From CAWBYL01 sp963793025 (GTDB lineage Bacteria > Actinomycetota > Acidimicrobiia > Acidimicrobiales > Acidimicrobilacustridaceae): a stretch of 64,000 nucleotides of DNA. Where the stretch lies: contig CAWBYL010000009.1 of NCBI GenBank assembly GCA_963793025.1, forward strand, positions 62,001-126,000, read 5' to 3'. Shown here piece by piece: positions 1 through 8,474 of the stretch; the first letter of the stretch is position 1; each line of letters starts with the position of its first letter. The position numbers were made by a program, and so were the translations under genes. Below the pieces are notes generated by a model. That model worked only from the letters and a program-made list of their open reading frames with translations, made no database searches and was not told the origin of the DNA.

Positions 1-521
1 TGTCCGAATCGGCCACCGGTGAGGTGACGTCGACCTACAGCCGCAAGGTGGGAGAGCGGTTGCGAGGTATCCGCCGCCAGAAGCGGCTGAGCCTGCAGGA
101 CGTCGAGGCCACCTCCGAGCTCGAGTTCAAGGCGTCGGTCCTCGGCGCCTACGAGCGCGGCGAACGGGCCATCTCGGTTCCCCGGCTCCAGCGTCTGGCT
201 CGCTTCTACAACGTGCCGGTCGACCAGCTCCTGCCGGCCGACGAGGGTCCGGCCTTCGGCGAAGGGCCCGGTGGCGGCGCCATCACCTTCGACGAGCGGT
301 CCTTCACCATCGACCTGCGCCGCCTCGAAGACATCTCTGGTCCCGAGGCCGACATGTTGAACCGCTACCTGACGATGATCCAGGTCCAGCGTCAGGACTT
401 CAACGGTCGCGTGCTCACCATTCGCAAGGACGACCTGCGGGCCATCGCCTGCATCCTCGGGGTCGGTCCCGACTCGGCCACCGATCGCCTCGACGACCTG
501 GGGCTCGGGCACGACGCGTGA
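1..521 (+). CDS. BldD-like XRE-family transcriptional regulator (start codon cut by window edge)
   Basis: The N-terminal half is a helix-turn-helix of the XRE type: GERLRGIRRQKRLSLQDVE, followed by the AYERGERAISVPRLQRLARFYNVPVDQLLP stretch typical of BldD-like actinobacterial regulators. The C-terminal part (about residues 90-165) resembles the BldD-associated domain and is charged. The first in-window start is a GTG at 24. However, the frame is open from base 3 and bases 1-2 are TG, so the true start is probably an ATG or GTG beginning one base before the window, giving an N-terminus MSESATGEVTSTYS. The stop overlaps the hemW start by 4 bp (GTGA), so the two are translationally coupled. The ligand and targets cannot be read from the sequence. 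Confidence 0.85.
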   Translation, partial: SESATGEVTSTYSRKVGERLRGIRRQKRLSLQDVEATSELEFKASVLGAYERGERAISVPRLQRLARFYNVPVDQLLPADEGPAFGEGPGGGAITFDERSFTIDLRRLEDISGPEADMLNRYLTMIQVQRQDFNGRVLTIRKDDLRAIACILGVGPDSATDRLDDLGLGHDA

Positions 522-1654
522 CATCGCCCGGTCGGCCGCCGGGAGCGGCGGCTGAACCGGCGCACCAACCTCCGCCTCCCGAGGCGGAGCCGTTCGGCGT
601 CTACCTCCACATCCCGTTCTGTGCTCGGCGTTGCGACTACTGCGCGTTCGCCACCTGGACGGATCGCGAGCATCTGGTCGAGGCCTACCTCGACGCGTTG
701 GTCGCGGACGTCGAACGGGCCCGGGCTGCGGGCGAGCTCCCCGACGCGACCTCGGTGTTCGTCGGCGGCGGAACGCCGTCGCTCGTCCCCGCCACCGGGC
801 TGGCCCGGGTGCTGGCCACCGTCCCGACCCACGTCGGGGCCGAGGTCACGGTCGAGTGCAACCCCGACACGGTGACCCCGGCGCTGCTGGACACCTACGT
901 CCAGGCCGGCGTGAACCGGGTCTCCTTCGGCGTGCAGTCCATGGTGCCCGAGGTGCTGGCGGCCCTCGGTCGCACCCACGATCCCGACGCGGTCGAACGC
1001 TCGGTGTCGCTCGCCCGAGCGGCAGGGATCCCGACGTTCAACCTCGACCTCATCTACGGCGGCGCTGGAGAGACGGTGGCCGACTGGGAGCAGACCGTGC
1101 GGGCGGTGGTCGAACTGGACCCCCCTCACGTCAGCGCCTACGCGCTCACCGTCGAGCCGGGCACGCCGTTGGCCGCGGATCCCGCCCGGCACCCCGACGA
1201 CGACGACCAGGCCGACAAGTACCTCATGGCCGAGGAACTGCTCACCGGCGCCGGCCTGGCCAACTACGAGATCTCGAACTGGGCGCGGCCGGGGCACGCC
1301 TGTCGCCACAACGAGCTCTACTGGGCCCAGGGTGACTATCTGGGCTTCGGCTGTGCTGCGCACTCGCATCTCCAGGGCCGGCGATGGTGGAACGTCCGGA
1401 CGCCGGAGCGCTACATCGAGGCGGTGCGGTCCGGGAGGGCGACGGAGGCGGCGGGCGAAGACCTCGATCCCGAGCGGCGGCGCATCGAAGGGCTGCAGCT
1501 GACGCTGCGGACCCGGGCGGGTGTGCCCGTGGAATCACTCGCCGACGACGATCGCGCCGTCCTCGACGGTCTCGTGGTCGAGCGAGACGAGCGCCTTGTG
1601 CTCACCGTCGAGGGTCGCCTGCTGGCCAACGAGGTGGCCGTCCGACTGCGCTGA
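518..1654 (+). CDS. hemW: HemW-type radical SAM protein (coproporphyrinogen III oxidase-like, heme chaperone)
   Basis: The protein has 378 residues, normal for HemW. The radical SAM cluster motif CARRCDYC (C35, C39, C42) binds the 4Fe-4S cluster, and a glycine-rich GGGTPS follows near residue 87. Further conserved HemW blocks are RVSFGVQSM and NLDLIYGG. In the family, HemW binds heme and passes it to respiratory enzymes; older annotations call it oxygen-independent coproporphyrinogen oxidase (HemN). The cysteine spacing CxxxCxxC without the extra HemN cysteine favours HemW. The GTG start overlaps the upstream regulator stop. A heme chaperone fits a genome that carries the large cytochrome operon further along this window. 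Confidence 0.9.
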   Translation: MTSPGRPPGAAAEPAHQPPPPEAEPFGVYLHIPFCARRCDYCAFATWTDREHLVEAYLDALVADVERARAAGELPDATSVFVGGGTPSLVPATGLARVLATVPTHVGAEVTVECNPDTVTPALLDTYVQAGVNRVSFGVQSMVPEVLAALGRTHDPDAVERSVSLARAAGIPTFNLDLIYGGAGETVADWEQTVRAVVELDPPHVSAYALTVEPGTPLAADPARHPDDDDQADKYLMAEELLTGAGLANYEISNWARPGHACRHNELYWAQGDYLGFGCAAHSHLQGRRWWNVRTPERYIEAVRSGRATEAAGEDLDPERRRIEGLQLTLRTRAGVPVESLADDDRAVLDGLVVERDERLVLTVEGRLLANEVAVRLR

Positions 1655-1661
1655 GGTGCGG

Positions 1662-2375
1662 TCACGGATCGGGGAGCACGAACTCCTGGCCGGGGAACAC
1701 GAGATCTGGTTGTCCGGGGACGGCCAGTCGCTCGGTGTTGGCCGCCACGAGGGCATCGAGGTACCGGGAGATCTCGACAGGGTTGGGCGTCCGGCCGTAC
1801 CGACTGGTCAACACCGACTCCGAGACGTGCCAGAGGTGGTCGCCGGCCTGGATCGTCCACCTCGCGGGCGCGACCGGCGGCGCGAGCGACTGACGGTCGT
1901 CGGTGGGCGACGGTCCGAGGTAGCGCATGGTGGCGACGTCCTCGCTTCCTGCCGAGGTCGCCGGAACGACCGTCCTGGCGACCGGAGTCGGTCGAGCCTC
2001 GGCGCCGGCCATGGACGCGGGACCGAGGCTGGCGACGACCACGGCGGTGCCGGCGACGATGTCGGCGAGGCGTCGGGCGGTCGGGGTGGAGAGGCGATCG
2101 ACCACACGAGTCAGGCGGGGGAGCCGTCGTCGTCGGCCGAGCACCCCCAGCGCCGTCGTGACGATGAACCAGGCCAGAAGGACGCAGCCCAGGGCCCGCA
2201 GGGCCGTGAAGGCGGCGGCGACCGGACCGACGCGGGCGGCCCAGGCCGTGACCTCCGCCGGGTTGCGGAGTCGGGGGACGGGCAGGGCCCGACCGGCGAG
2301 GGAGAGAGCGCCGGTGGCGAGCACCGCGAGGGTGGCAGCGCGCACGACGGGACGGGACTCGGATGGTGCGCTCAT
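1662..2375 (-). CDS. Membrane-anchored LysM-domain protein
   Basis: This 237-residue protein has two clear hydrophobic stretches (about residues 12-32 and 53-80) and a third near 100-122. A C-terminal LysM-like module (about 170-235) starts WTIQAGDHLWHVSESVL and ends with PGQEFVLP. LysM modules bind peptidoglycan or chitin-type glycans, so the C-terminus is expected outside the membrane. The start ATG overlaps the stop of the upstream pseudokinase gene by 4 bp, so the two form a coupled pair. A cell-wall sensing or anchoring role for the pair is inference. The gene converges on hemW with only 7 bp between the stops. Confidence 0.7.
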   Translation of the reverse strand: MSAPSESRPVVRAATLAVLATGALSLAGRALPVPRLRNPAEVTAWAARVGPVAAAFTALRALGCVLLAWFIVTTALGVLGRRRRLPRLTRVVDRLSTPTARRLADIVAGTAVVVASLGPASMAGAEARPTPVARTVVPATSAGSEDVATMRYLGPSPTDDRQSLAPPVAPARWTIQAGDHLWHVSESVLTSRYGRTPNPVEISRYLDALVAANTERLAVPGQPDLVFPGQEFVLPDP

Positions 2376-3796
2376 CGCAAGTCCTCGGTCGGGACGGTGA
2401 CGGAGCGGCCGTCGGCCAGACCGACCACGACACGCGGGCAGCCATCGGTGCGACGCGAGTCCGTGCCCAGGCTGCGGCTGTCAGGGATGACGGTGGAGGG
2501 CCGGGCGGTGCTCGTCGAGCCGAGAGAGGCCCAGCGATCGAAGAGGTAGAGCCCGCCCGTGGATGGGCGCAGCAGGACGACGGTCGCCCGTCCGTCGCAC
2601 AACCACTCACCCACCGCGGCCACGTCACCGGGTTGGCCGACGGCGTAGCGCTGTCCGTCGAACTCGACCTCCGGAGCCGGCGTCACGGCGACGGCGTCGA
2701 GACGTTGGTTGGTCGTTGTCGCCGTCGTCGTGGTCGTGGACGACGTGGCGGCCTCCGCCATCGGGGCAGTGGTCGAGGGCGCCGTTCCGGCGACTGTCGG
2801 GGACTGCGGAGACGGGCGACCGGCTCCCGCCGAGGGCGGCTCCAGCAGTGCCGACAGGCCGAAGAAGGCGGCCAGACCGGCCACGAGGAGGACGACCGCG
2901 GCGGGTAGCCAACGGCCCACGGGCCGGCGATCGTCGGGCAGATCGAGAACGGCGAAGGCGGGGTGGGTCGCCGACCCAGGGCCCACCGTCGGGGCAGAGG
3001 TGGTGAAGCTGTCGGGCGCCTGCATGGCGCTCCATCCGCCTCGGACGGCGTTGCGCTCACCGTCGTCGAGCGAGAGGTCCGGCCCGTCGAGGAGCTCGGC
3101 CTCGGGGGCGGCACGCCGGACCAGTCCGATGAACGAGCCGACCGACGGACGTGAGGCCCCGTCGGCGGCGGTGGCTCTGGTCGCGATGGCGAGCAGCGCC
3201 CGGCGACGAGTCCTCTGGCCGTGGCGGCGCCGTCGACCGCCCGCCGGTCGAGTCGGGTCGTCCCCGCCGAGGAGGTCGGCGAGCAGGGTCCCCAGCCCGG
3301 CGACGTCCTCGCTGGGCCGCAGTACGGCCTCGCCGTCGTGATGAGGGGGACGGTCCTGGGCCGGATCGGTCGCCGTCCGCCGCACCGGCGCACCGATCGG
3401 CCCGGACCCACCGAACCCGCAGAGGACGGGTCGGCCCTGAGGGTCGAGCAGGACGTGGGAGGCGTGCAGGTGGCCGTGGACGACGCCGAGGCGGTGCAAC
3501 GAGGCGACGGTGGCGGCCACGGCGAGGACCAGCCCGGCGGCGCGCTCGGGCGCGACCGGGCGGGGCAGGTCGGCGAGCGATCGGGACCCGACCCAGCGGG
3601 TGCACAAGGTGGCCGTGGCGGTGACCGGGTCGGTCTCGACCGGCCCCACCAGTTCGACGACTCCCGGCAACGCCAGCCGCTCGAGGAGGAGGGCCTCCGC
3701 CCTGAGCCGTTCTGCGTCGCCCGGTCGCGATGTCTTGGCCGCCACCAGCCGGCCCGATCCGTCCTGAACCACCCGCACCCGCTCGCTCATCGGCAT
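2372..3796 (-). CDS. Protein-kinase-fold protein lacking catalytic residues (pseudokinase) with one membrane segment
   Basis: The N-terminal ~260 residues follow the Ser/Thr kinase fold. A VAAK lysine and an alpha-C glutamate (LRAEALLLERL) are present. The HRD catalytic loop reads VHGHLHASHVLLD, so the catalytic Asp is His, and the DFG motif reads GFG. This predicts no phosphotransfer. After a Pro/Arg-rich linker there is one membrane helix (WLPAAVVLLVAGLAAFFGLSAL), a Thr/Ser-rich stretch and a small extracellular C-terminal domain. The start is placed at ATG 3796 (a second ATG is at 3790); longer reading to 3862 adds residues unlike a kinase N-terminus. It is coupled to the downstream LysM gene. 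It could be a cell-wall signal relay similar to MviN/FhaA-type pseudokinase scaffolds, but that is speculative. Confidence 0.72.
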   Translation of the reverse strand: MPMSERVRVVQDGSGRLVAAKTSRPGDAERLRAEALLLERLALPGVVELVGPVETDPVTATATLCTRWVGSRSLADLPRPVAPERAAGLVLAVAATVASLHRLGVVHGHLHASHVLLDPQGRPVLCGFGGSGPIGAPVRRTATDPAQDRPPHHDGEAVLRPSEDVAGLGTLLADLLGGDDPTRPAGGRRRRHGQRTRRRALLAIATRATAADGASRPSVGSFIGLVRRAAPEAELLDGPDLSLDDGERNAVRGGWSAMQAPDSFTTSAPTVGPGSATHPAFAVLDLPDDRRPVGRWLPAAVVLLVAGLAAFFGLSALLEPPSAGAGRPSPQSPTVAGTAPSTTAPMAEAATSSTTTTTATTTNQRLDAVAVTPAPEVEFDGQRYAVGQPGDVAAVGEWLCDGRATVVLLRPSTGGLYLFDRWASLGSTSTARPSTVIPDSRSLGTDSRRTDGCPRVVVGLADGRSVTVPTEDLR

Positions 3797-3900
3797 GATG
3801 ATGGCAGAAGAATCATCGAAACACAATGAAAAGGTACGAACGACCGCGTGAAGCACTCCCATACCCTGGAGCTGAGCCGCACCGTTCGGAGGAGACCGGC

Positions 3901-4572
3901 GTGCCCACGCACTACGACGTCCTCGGCGTCACCGCCGACGCCGACACCGAGACGGTGCGGCGCGCCTACGTGGCCGTGGCCAAGGCCAGCCATCCCGACC
4001 GACGCCAGAGCGACGATCCCGCCCGCCGGGCCCGGGCCGACGAGCGGATCCGTGCCGCCAACGCGGCGTGGAACGTGCTGCGCGATCCCGAACGTCGGGC
4101 GGCGTACGACCGCACGCTGGGCTCTCGGGGCTCACCCCCACACGCCGGGCCGCCTCCCCGTCGACCGACGACGGCCCCGGCTCCGGGACCGACGGTGACG
4201 CCGGGCCAGCAGCCGTCGGGGATCGTGGTCGAGCAGCGGTACGCAGGGATCGCCCGCTACGGCCCCATCGTCGTGATCCTGGCCGTCCTCGTCGGTGTGC
4301 TGGTCTTCAGCGCCTACGCAACCTCGAAGGATGGCCCGGTCCCCTCGGGCGGGCCGAGCTCGGACGGCCGGGTCGCTGCGCCCGAGGTGGGCGACTGCGT
4401 CCTCGTCGCGGTGATCTCCGCCGATCGCGTGCCCGTGCCGGTGGCCTGCGGCACGCAGGGATCGGCCCCGGTCCGCGATGTCGTCGACAGCCCTCGGCCG
4501 TGCCCTCCCGGCACCTCGGAGCTCGACATGGCCGACGCCAAGACCCGGCTCTGTCTCGGTCCGTCCAGCTGA
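3901..4572 (+). CDS. J-domain (DnaJ-like) membrane protein
   Basis: Residues 3-62 form a J-domain: THYDVLGVTADADTETVRRAY, then the HPD tripeptide in SHPDRR, and a RAAYD end. HPD is needed to stimulate DnaK ATPase. A Pro-rich linker leads to one membrane helix (YGPIVVILAVLVGVLVFSAYA, about 118-140) and a ~75-residue C-terminal domain with cysteines, likely outside. The cysteine-rich and glycine-rich domains of true DnaJ are missing, so this is a specialised DnaK co-chaperone. The GTG start at 3901 is preferred over the upstream ATG at 3826 because GGAGGA precedes it by about 8 nt and the J-domain starts at once. It is divergent from the pseudokinase gene; about 100 bp of unusually AT-rich DNA between them probably holds both promoters. 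Confidence 0.8.
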   Translation: MPTHYDVLGVTADADTETVRRAYVAVAKASHPDRRQSDDPARRARADERIRAANAAWNVLRDPERRAAYDRTLGSRGSPPHAGPPPRRPTTAPAPGPTVTPGQQPSGIVVEQRYAGIARYGPIVVILAVLVGVLVFSAYATSKDGPVPSGGPSSDGRVAAPEVGDCVLVAVISADRVPVPVACGTQGSAPVRDVVDSPRPCPPGTSELDMADAKTRLCLGPSS

Positions 4573-4615
4573 CACCTTCGGGTCGGCGAAGGCGACCCCG
4601 GCCTACGATTGCCCC

Positions 4616-4990
4616 GTGCTGAAGGTGACGGGATTCGACCACGCAGTGCTCAATGTGTCCGATGCTCGCCGCAGCGTGGCCTGGTGGGTCGACCAGCTGG
4701 GAGCCGAGCCGCTGCGGTTGGACGAGTGGGAGGCCGGCGAGGTGCTCTTCCCGTCGGTCCGGTTGAGCGAGGACACCATCATCGACCTGCTCGAGGTGGA
4801 GCGCACCGGCCTCAACGTCGATCACATCTGCGTCGTGGTCGAGGGCGCCGATCTCGGCGCTGTCCACCGGTCCGAGGCGTTTGACACCCTCGGTCCACCC
4901 GCCACCCTGTTCGGCGCTCGGGGGATGGGGACCGGGCTCTACGTACGCGACCCCGACGGGAACGTCGTCGAGCTGCGAACCTACCCCTGA
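4616..4990 (+). CDS. VOC-family (glyoxalase/bleomycin-resistance fold) protein
   Basis: This 124-residue single-module protein begins VLKVTGFDHAVLNVSD, the usual first strand and metal-site His of a VOC domain. It ends with YVRDPDGNVVELRTYP, where PDGN-xxEL carries the last metal ligand Glu. VOC proteins are divalent-metal enzymes such as lyases, dioxygenases and isomerases, or drug-binding proteins; the substrate cannot be named. The GTG start at 4616 is chosen because longer readings would overlap the J-domain gene in another frame. Its stop lies shortly before a convergent gene. The 158 bp between them hold only a short open stretch on the minus strand (see rejected items). Confidence 0.8.
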   Translation: MLKVTGFDHAVLNVSDARRSVAWWVDQLGAEPLRLDEWEAGEVLFPSVRLSEDTIIDLLEVERTGLNVDHICVVVEGADLGAVHRSEAFDTLGPPATLFGARGMGTGLYVRDPDGNVVELRTYP

Positions 4991-5148
4991 GCGACCGGCC
5001 CGGTGGGGCCGAACAGCATCGTGAAGAGGAACAGCGGAATCCAGGGATCGATCGGCCCGGTCTCTGGTGCTCCCTACGACTTGCCCCGGTCGCCCGCCGC
5101 GAATGCCGGCCGTTCCGTCAAGAGGATCGGACCAGCGGGGTGCAGCGG

Positions 5149-6294
5149 TCAGCTCTGCTCGGCGAGCGGCCCGCGAAGGAACGCGCCGACGCCCTGGGAG
5201 GGCACATTCGGGCCCGCACCAGGTATGAGCTGCACGGTGGCGCCCGTCCTGAGGGCGGCCCAGACGATCACGTCGACCATGGCCGCCTCCACCGGCTCGA
5301 CGCCCAGGTCCCGCAGGGTACGGGCCTCCCCGGCGACCAGAGAAGGGCTGACGGGATCGAACCAGGCCGTGCGCACGTCATCGAACGAGGCGTGGACCAG
5401 CACCTCAGCCGCCTGGCCTTCGCGAAGAGCAGCAAAGGTGGCGCCGGGTCCGTCGGCCACCGTTGCCCGGCGGCCTCGCAGCTCGACGAATCGGCGGAGG
5501 GACTCGGCGGTCTTCGAGGCCGCCGAAGTGGCCACCGCCCTCTCCACTTCGCGCTGCAACTCGTCAGCCGAGCCATCGATCGCCCGCCCACCGGTGTCGG
5601 CAACGCGAAGCAGTGGGGCGACCGCAGGGGCGAGGTGTTGCTGGAGCAGGGACAAGGCGTGCTCGTCGCCGGCGGCCACGATGACGGCCGCGTCGATGGC
5701 CTGCGCGGCCTGGGCGACCTCCTCGGCCACCGCGGCGGCGTTGGTCGCCCAGGTGTTCTCGGCTCGCTGCTGGAAGCGGCGCTGGGACCACCCTCCGGCG
5801 GCCACCTTGGTGATCGGGGCAGAAGGGTCACCTTCGACCGCCTCGTCGGCGACCATGCGCACACCGTCCACCACGGACACGATGTCGGCTCCGGCTCGGT
5901 CCACCATGGCGACGACGTAGGGCGGATTGGCCTGGGCCGATCCGATCAGCGGCACCAGGTGGGGGAGCGGGCCGTGCACCCCGACCGGTTCGGGTAGAGG
6001 CTCCGGGAGCGATCGCACCAGCACCTGTCCGTCACCGTCGATCACCACCGCCACGGTGGCGCCGTGCTTCTGGCCGAGCACCAGCTCACCGACCTGGTCC
6101 AGCAGGTGGTCAGGCGATCCGGCGTCGGACATGTGGTGTCGCAAGTGCCGCCACACCAGTTCTGTCCGATGGTCGCTGTCCTCGGTGGCTCGGTCGACGG
6201 GGAGGTACACCGAGGTGAACGGCGCTCGAGCGGTGGCGAGCTCGACCACGTCGTCGAGCATCGTCGGGTGGGCGGCGGTCGGCGACTTCGGCAT
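5149..6294 (-). CDS. Rv2629-like / bacterial archaeo-eukaryotic release-factor (baeRF, Vms1-like) family protein
   Basis: This 381-residue protein has the layout of Mycobacterium Rv2629: an N-terminal FTSVYLPVDRATEDSDHRTELVWRHL region, a central eRF1-like domain with AMVDRAGADIVSV, and a C-terminal domain with VIVAAGDEHAL and GVGAFLRG. The family is related to eRF1 and to the peptidyl-tRNA hydrolase Vms1/ANKZF1, which releases chains from stalled ribosomes. Rv2629 itself belongs to a hypoxia/stress regulon. A ribosome-rescue role here is inferred from family. It is the first of several stress-type genes (GAF-ANTAR, STAS, hsp20) in the next 3 kb, but is transcribed away from them. Confidence 0.75.
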   Translation of the reverse strand: MPKSPTAAHPTMLDDVVELATARAPFTSVYLPVDRATEDSDHRTELVWRHLRHHMSDAGSPDHLLDQVGELVLGQKHGATVAVVIDGDGQVLVRSLPEPLPEPVGVHGPLPHLVPLIGSAQANPPYVVAMVDRAGADIVSVVDGVRMVADEAVEGDPSAPITKVAAGGWSQRRFQQRAENTWATNAAAVAEEVAQAAQAIDAAVIVAAGDEHALSLLQQHLAPAVAPLLRVADTGGRAIDGSADELQREVERAVATSAASKTAESLRRFVELRGRRATVADGPGATFAALREGQAAEVLVHASFDDVRTAWFDPVSPSLVAGEARTLRDLGVEPVEAAMVDVIVWAALRTGATVQLIPGAGPNVPSQGVGAFLRGPLAEQS

Positions 6295-6508
6295 CTCTTC
6301 GACTCCTCGCTTCGGCTGTATGTGCCCCTACCCGCCGAGGCGCCGTCTTGCTCCGCCGGCCTTCGCGACCGTCGGCGTCTCGTGCTCCGGAACGCTCTTT
6401 CGGTGGTCGCCCCAGGTTGCGGGCGACCGCGATTCGAGGAGTCGCGGCCGAGGTCGTCGACCAAGAAGATGAGGAGAGCTCTCGTAGTCCAGTGGGTAGG
6501 GCTGATCC

Positions 6509-6667
6509 ATGAACCCCGATGAGACCCCTGAACGCACCGTCCACGCCGACGATCCCGCCGAGAGCGCCGATCGATCCGTCCGCGACCAGCACCAGAAGGA
6601 GACCGCCGAGGCCGACGCCGAGGATCCAACGATGGGTGGCTCCTCGGACTCCGACACCTCGCCATGA
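6509..6667 (+). CDS. Small acidic protein, 52 residues, unknown function
   Basis: An ATG at 6509 opens a 52-codon frame ending at TGA 6665-6667. The peptide starts MNPDETPERTVHADD, is rich in Asp, Glu and Ser, and has no hydrophobic segment. A weak GTAGGG precedes the start by about 8 nt. Two other small acidic, disordered-looking proteins occur in this window (38498-38719 and 43273-43443), which makes this one more believable. It lies in the ~500-bp space between the Rv2629-like gene and the GAF-ANTAR gene; I see nothing else certain there. It could be a chance frame in GC-rich DNA. Confidence 0.4.
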   Translation: MNPDETPERTVHADDPAESADRSVRDQHQKETAEADAEDPTMGGSSDSDTSP

Positions 6668-6791
6668 CATCGGCCAGCGGAACGAGCGGGCTGCTCCGGT
6701 CGCCGGTCGCGTAGACTCACGCCATCGGAGTCGGCCAAGTCCTTGATGCGGGCAGGGACGTCTGCTGGCTCCGCAATGACGGGAAGTCTCC

Positions 6792-7547
6792 GTGTCATCT
6801 CCATCCCCCCTCGGCGAGGGCGTCACGGCGCTGTCCCGGTTCCTCGTGGGCGAGTTCACGATCGAGGACACGCTCGACCGGATCGCCGAGCTCACCGTGA
6901 GCTCGATCGAGCCGGTGGACTTCGTCGGCCTGACGATGCTGATCGAAGGCCGCAACCGCACCGCGGTGTTCACCGACCCCTCCTCGCCTGAGATCGACCA
7001 GGCCCAGTACGACACGGGGGACGGACCGTGCCTGACCTCCTTCCAGACCGGGCAGGTGGTGTCGATCGAGTCCACGATCGACGACGGACCGTTCCGCGCC
7101 TTCCGTGAGGCGGCGGCCGCCCACGGCATCCTCTCGACGCTCTCGCTGCCGATGATGGCCGACCCGGATCCGGTGGGGGCGATGAACCTCTACTCCCGCA
7201 CCGAGCACGGCTTCGGTGTCGCCGAGCGGCAGGCGGCGGAACAGTTCGCCACCCAGGCGGGGATCGTGTTGGCCAACGCCCAGGCCTACTGGGACGCCCA
7301 CGGACTCAGCCTGCGACTCAGCGAAGCGATGGAGTCCCGCGCCGTCATCGAGCAGGCCAAGGGCATCCTCATGGCGGCGCAGCATTGCTCCCCCGACGAG
7401 GCGTTCGACCTCCTGGTGGCTGCGTCTCAACGCGAGAACGTGAAGCTACGCGAGATCGCCAGGCGGATCGTGACCACCACTGCCGCGGCAAGCGGCGGCG
7501 GCGAACGCACCCCACCGGGCAGCTCTGTTGACGGGATCGAGACGTGA
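6792..7547 (+). CDS. GAF-ANTAR response protein (RNA-binding antiterminator type)
   Basis: Residues ~15-165 form a GAF sensor domain (TIEDTLDRIAELTVSSI; YDTGDGPCLTSFQTGQ; LPMMADPDPVGAMNLYS). Residues ~175-235 are an ANTAR domain with the family block SRAVIEQAKGILMAAQ followed by SPDEAFDLLVAASQ and LREIARRIV. ANTAR domains bind paired RNA hairpins and prevent termination. The GAF domain presumably senses a small molecule or redox state, since there is no receiver domain. The GTG start at 6792 begins a Ser/Pro-rich leader. The stop overlaps the next small gene (GTGA, 4 bp), so the two are coupled. This copy is less related to the two close paralogues at 34487 and 42173. Confidence 0.88.
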   Translation: MSSPSPLGEGVTALSRFLVGEFTIEDTLDRIAELTVSSIEPVDFVGLTMLIEGRNRTAVFTDPSSPEIDQAQYDTGDGPCLTSFQTGQVVSIESTIDDGPFRAFREAAAAHGILSTLSLPMMADPDPVGAMNLYSRTEHGFGVAERQAAEQFATQAGIVLANAQAYWDAHGLSLRLSEAMESRAVIEQAKGILMAAQHCSPDEAFDLLVAASQRENVKLREIARRIVTTTAAASGGGERTPPGSSVDGIET

Positions 7548-7801
7548 CACCGAGCCCGGCCCAGGCCTTGCAGGCGGGCCTCGCCCTCACGGAGTGGAAC
7601 CTCCACGACCTGTGGGTCGCGTCGTACGCCCTGGGTAGCTGCCTCACCGTCGCGAGCCTCGGCCGTGCCCTACGCGGAGAGCAAGCTCTGAGTCCGGTCG
7701 ACTACCGCATGCTCAGGTTGGCCCTCAACGAACACCTGGGCGACCTCGGGCTCGATCATCCGGTGATGGCATGGGACAACACGCTGACAGCTGAGCCCTG
7801 A
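7544..7801 (+). CDS. Conserved-looking small protein downstream of GAF-ANTAR
   Basis: This 85-residue protein begins at a GTG overlapping the ANTAR gene stop. It has a helical look (WNLHDLWVASYALGSCLTVASLGRALRGEQ, then DYRMLRLALNEHLGDLGLDHP) and no recognisable motif. The coupling and the similar codon use argue that it is real. It is a candidate accessory or partner of the GAF-ANTAR protein, but I do not recognise a family. The gene ends 15 bp before the stop of the convergent STAS gene. Confidence 0.6.
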   Translation: MTPSPAQALQAGLALTEWNLHDLWVASYALGSCLTVASLGRALRGEQALSPVDYRMLRLALNEHLGDLGLDHPVMAWDNTLTAEP

Positions 7802-7816
7802 CGCCACCGTGTGGGA

Positions 7817-8245
7817 CTAGGTGGTGCTTCCGTCCTGGGGAGCGGCGGCTGCGGCCGGTTCGATCGTCAGGCACTGGTCGAGCCCGGTGATCCGCAAGAG
7901 GCGGGCGGTGCTCGGCGTCGGTGCTCGCACCACGAGGGCTTCGGCGTTCTGACCGGTGTGCAGATACGCCTCGACCAGCACCCGGAAGCCGCTCGAGTCG
8001 ATGAAGCTGACATCGCGCAGATCGATCACGATCCTCGACCCCTGCGTGGCCGCCTCCGCGATCCCTTCGGCGAAGCCGTCCGCCGTGGACGGGTCGATCT
8101 CACCTCGTAGCCACAGCACCACCGAGTTGCCATCGGCGGTCACGTCGTGAGACAGGTTGGGCCCCGTGAACGTCGGCGGCGATTCCGACGGAGGCCGACT
8201 CGTGTCGGCGGCGCGGGAGATTTCGTCGGACCGGTTCAGGCGCAT
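7817..8245 (-). CDS. STAS-domain anti-sigma-factor antagonist
   Basis: This 142-residue protein has a ~35-residue disordered leader and a STAS domain: VVLWLRGEIDPSTADGF, then VIDLRDVSFIDSSGFRVLVEAY, then the CLTI strand at the end. The DSSG motif carries the Ser that RsbW/SpoIIAB-type kinases phosphorylate, so this copy looks competent for partner switching. That contrasts with the two other STAS proteins in the window, where this Ser is lost. The usual output is release of an alternative sigma factor under stress. No anti-sigma kinase is adjacent. Confidence 0.85.
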   Translation of the reverse strand: MRLNRSDEISRAADTSRPPSESPPTFTGPNLSHDVTADGNSVVLWLRGEIDPSTADGFAEGIAEAATQGSRIVIDLRDVSFIDSSGFRVLVEAYLHTGQNAEALVVRAPTPSTARLLRITGLDQCLTIEPAAAAAPQDGSTT

Positions 8246-8444
8246 GCGGAGGCTCTCGGTGGATCGAGATCGACACGTCGTACCTGTTTCGTCAAGAACG
8301 ATGCTCGCCGAGCGTACCTAGCAAAGGGGGATCGAGACAGTCGGGTCTCCCCCCGGTTCTGGCTCTGGGGAACGACGCAACGGCCGGCGGATCGCTGTCG
8401 TGAGAGCTTTCGGTGAAGGCGATCGTCATGGACACCGAGTGGGG

Positions 8445-8474
8445 TTGAAGAAAACCTCCTAATCGAGTTATAAG
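8445..8474 (+). promoter_or_regulatory. Candidate sigma-70-type promoter of hsp20-hspR
   Basis: TTGAAG (8445-8450) and TATAAG (8469-8474) are separated by 18 bp, in an AT-rich patch that stands out from the surroundings. The RBS GAGAGGAG lies at 8496-8503, 7 nt before the hsp20 ATG. The operator for HspR would be expected here, but I do not see a clean CTTGAGT-N7-ACTCAAG repeat. Confidence 0.55.

Noticed and set aside
5010..5100. Minus-strand peptide with a PLFLFTMLFGPTG stretch before the Rv2629-like gene end
   Set aside because: It resembles the C-terminus of small ABA4/DUF4281-type membrane proteins but is only ~30 codons after an in-frame stop and has no start; at most a remnant.
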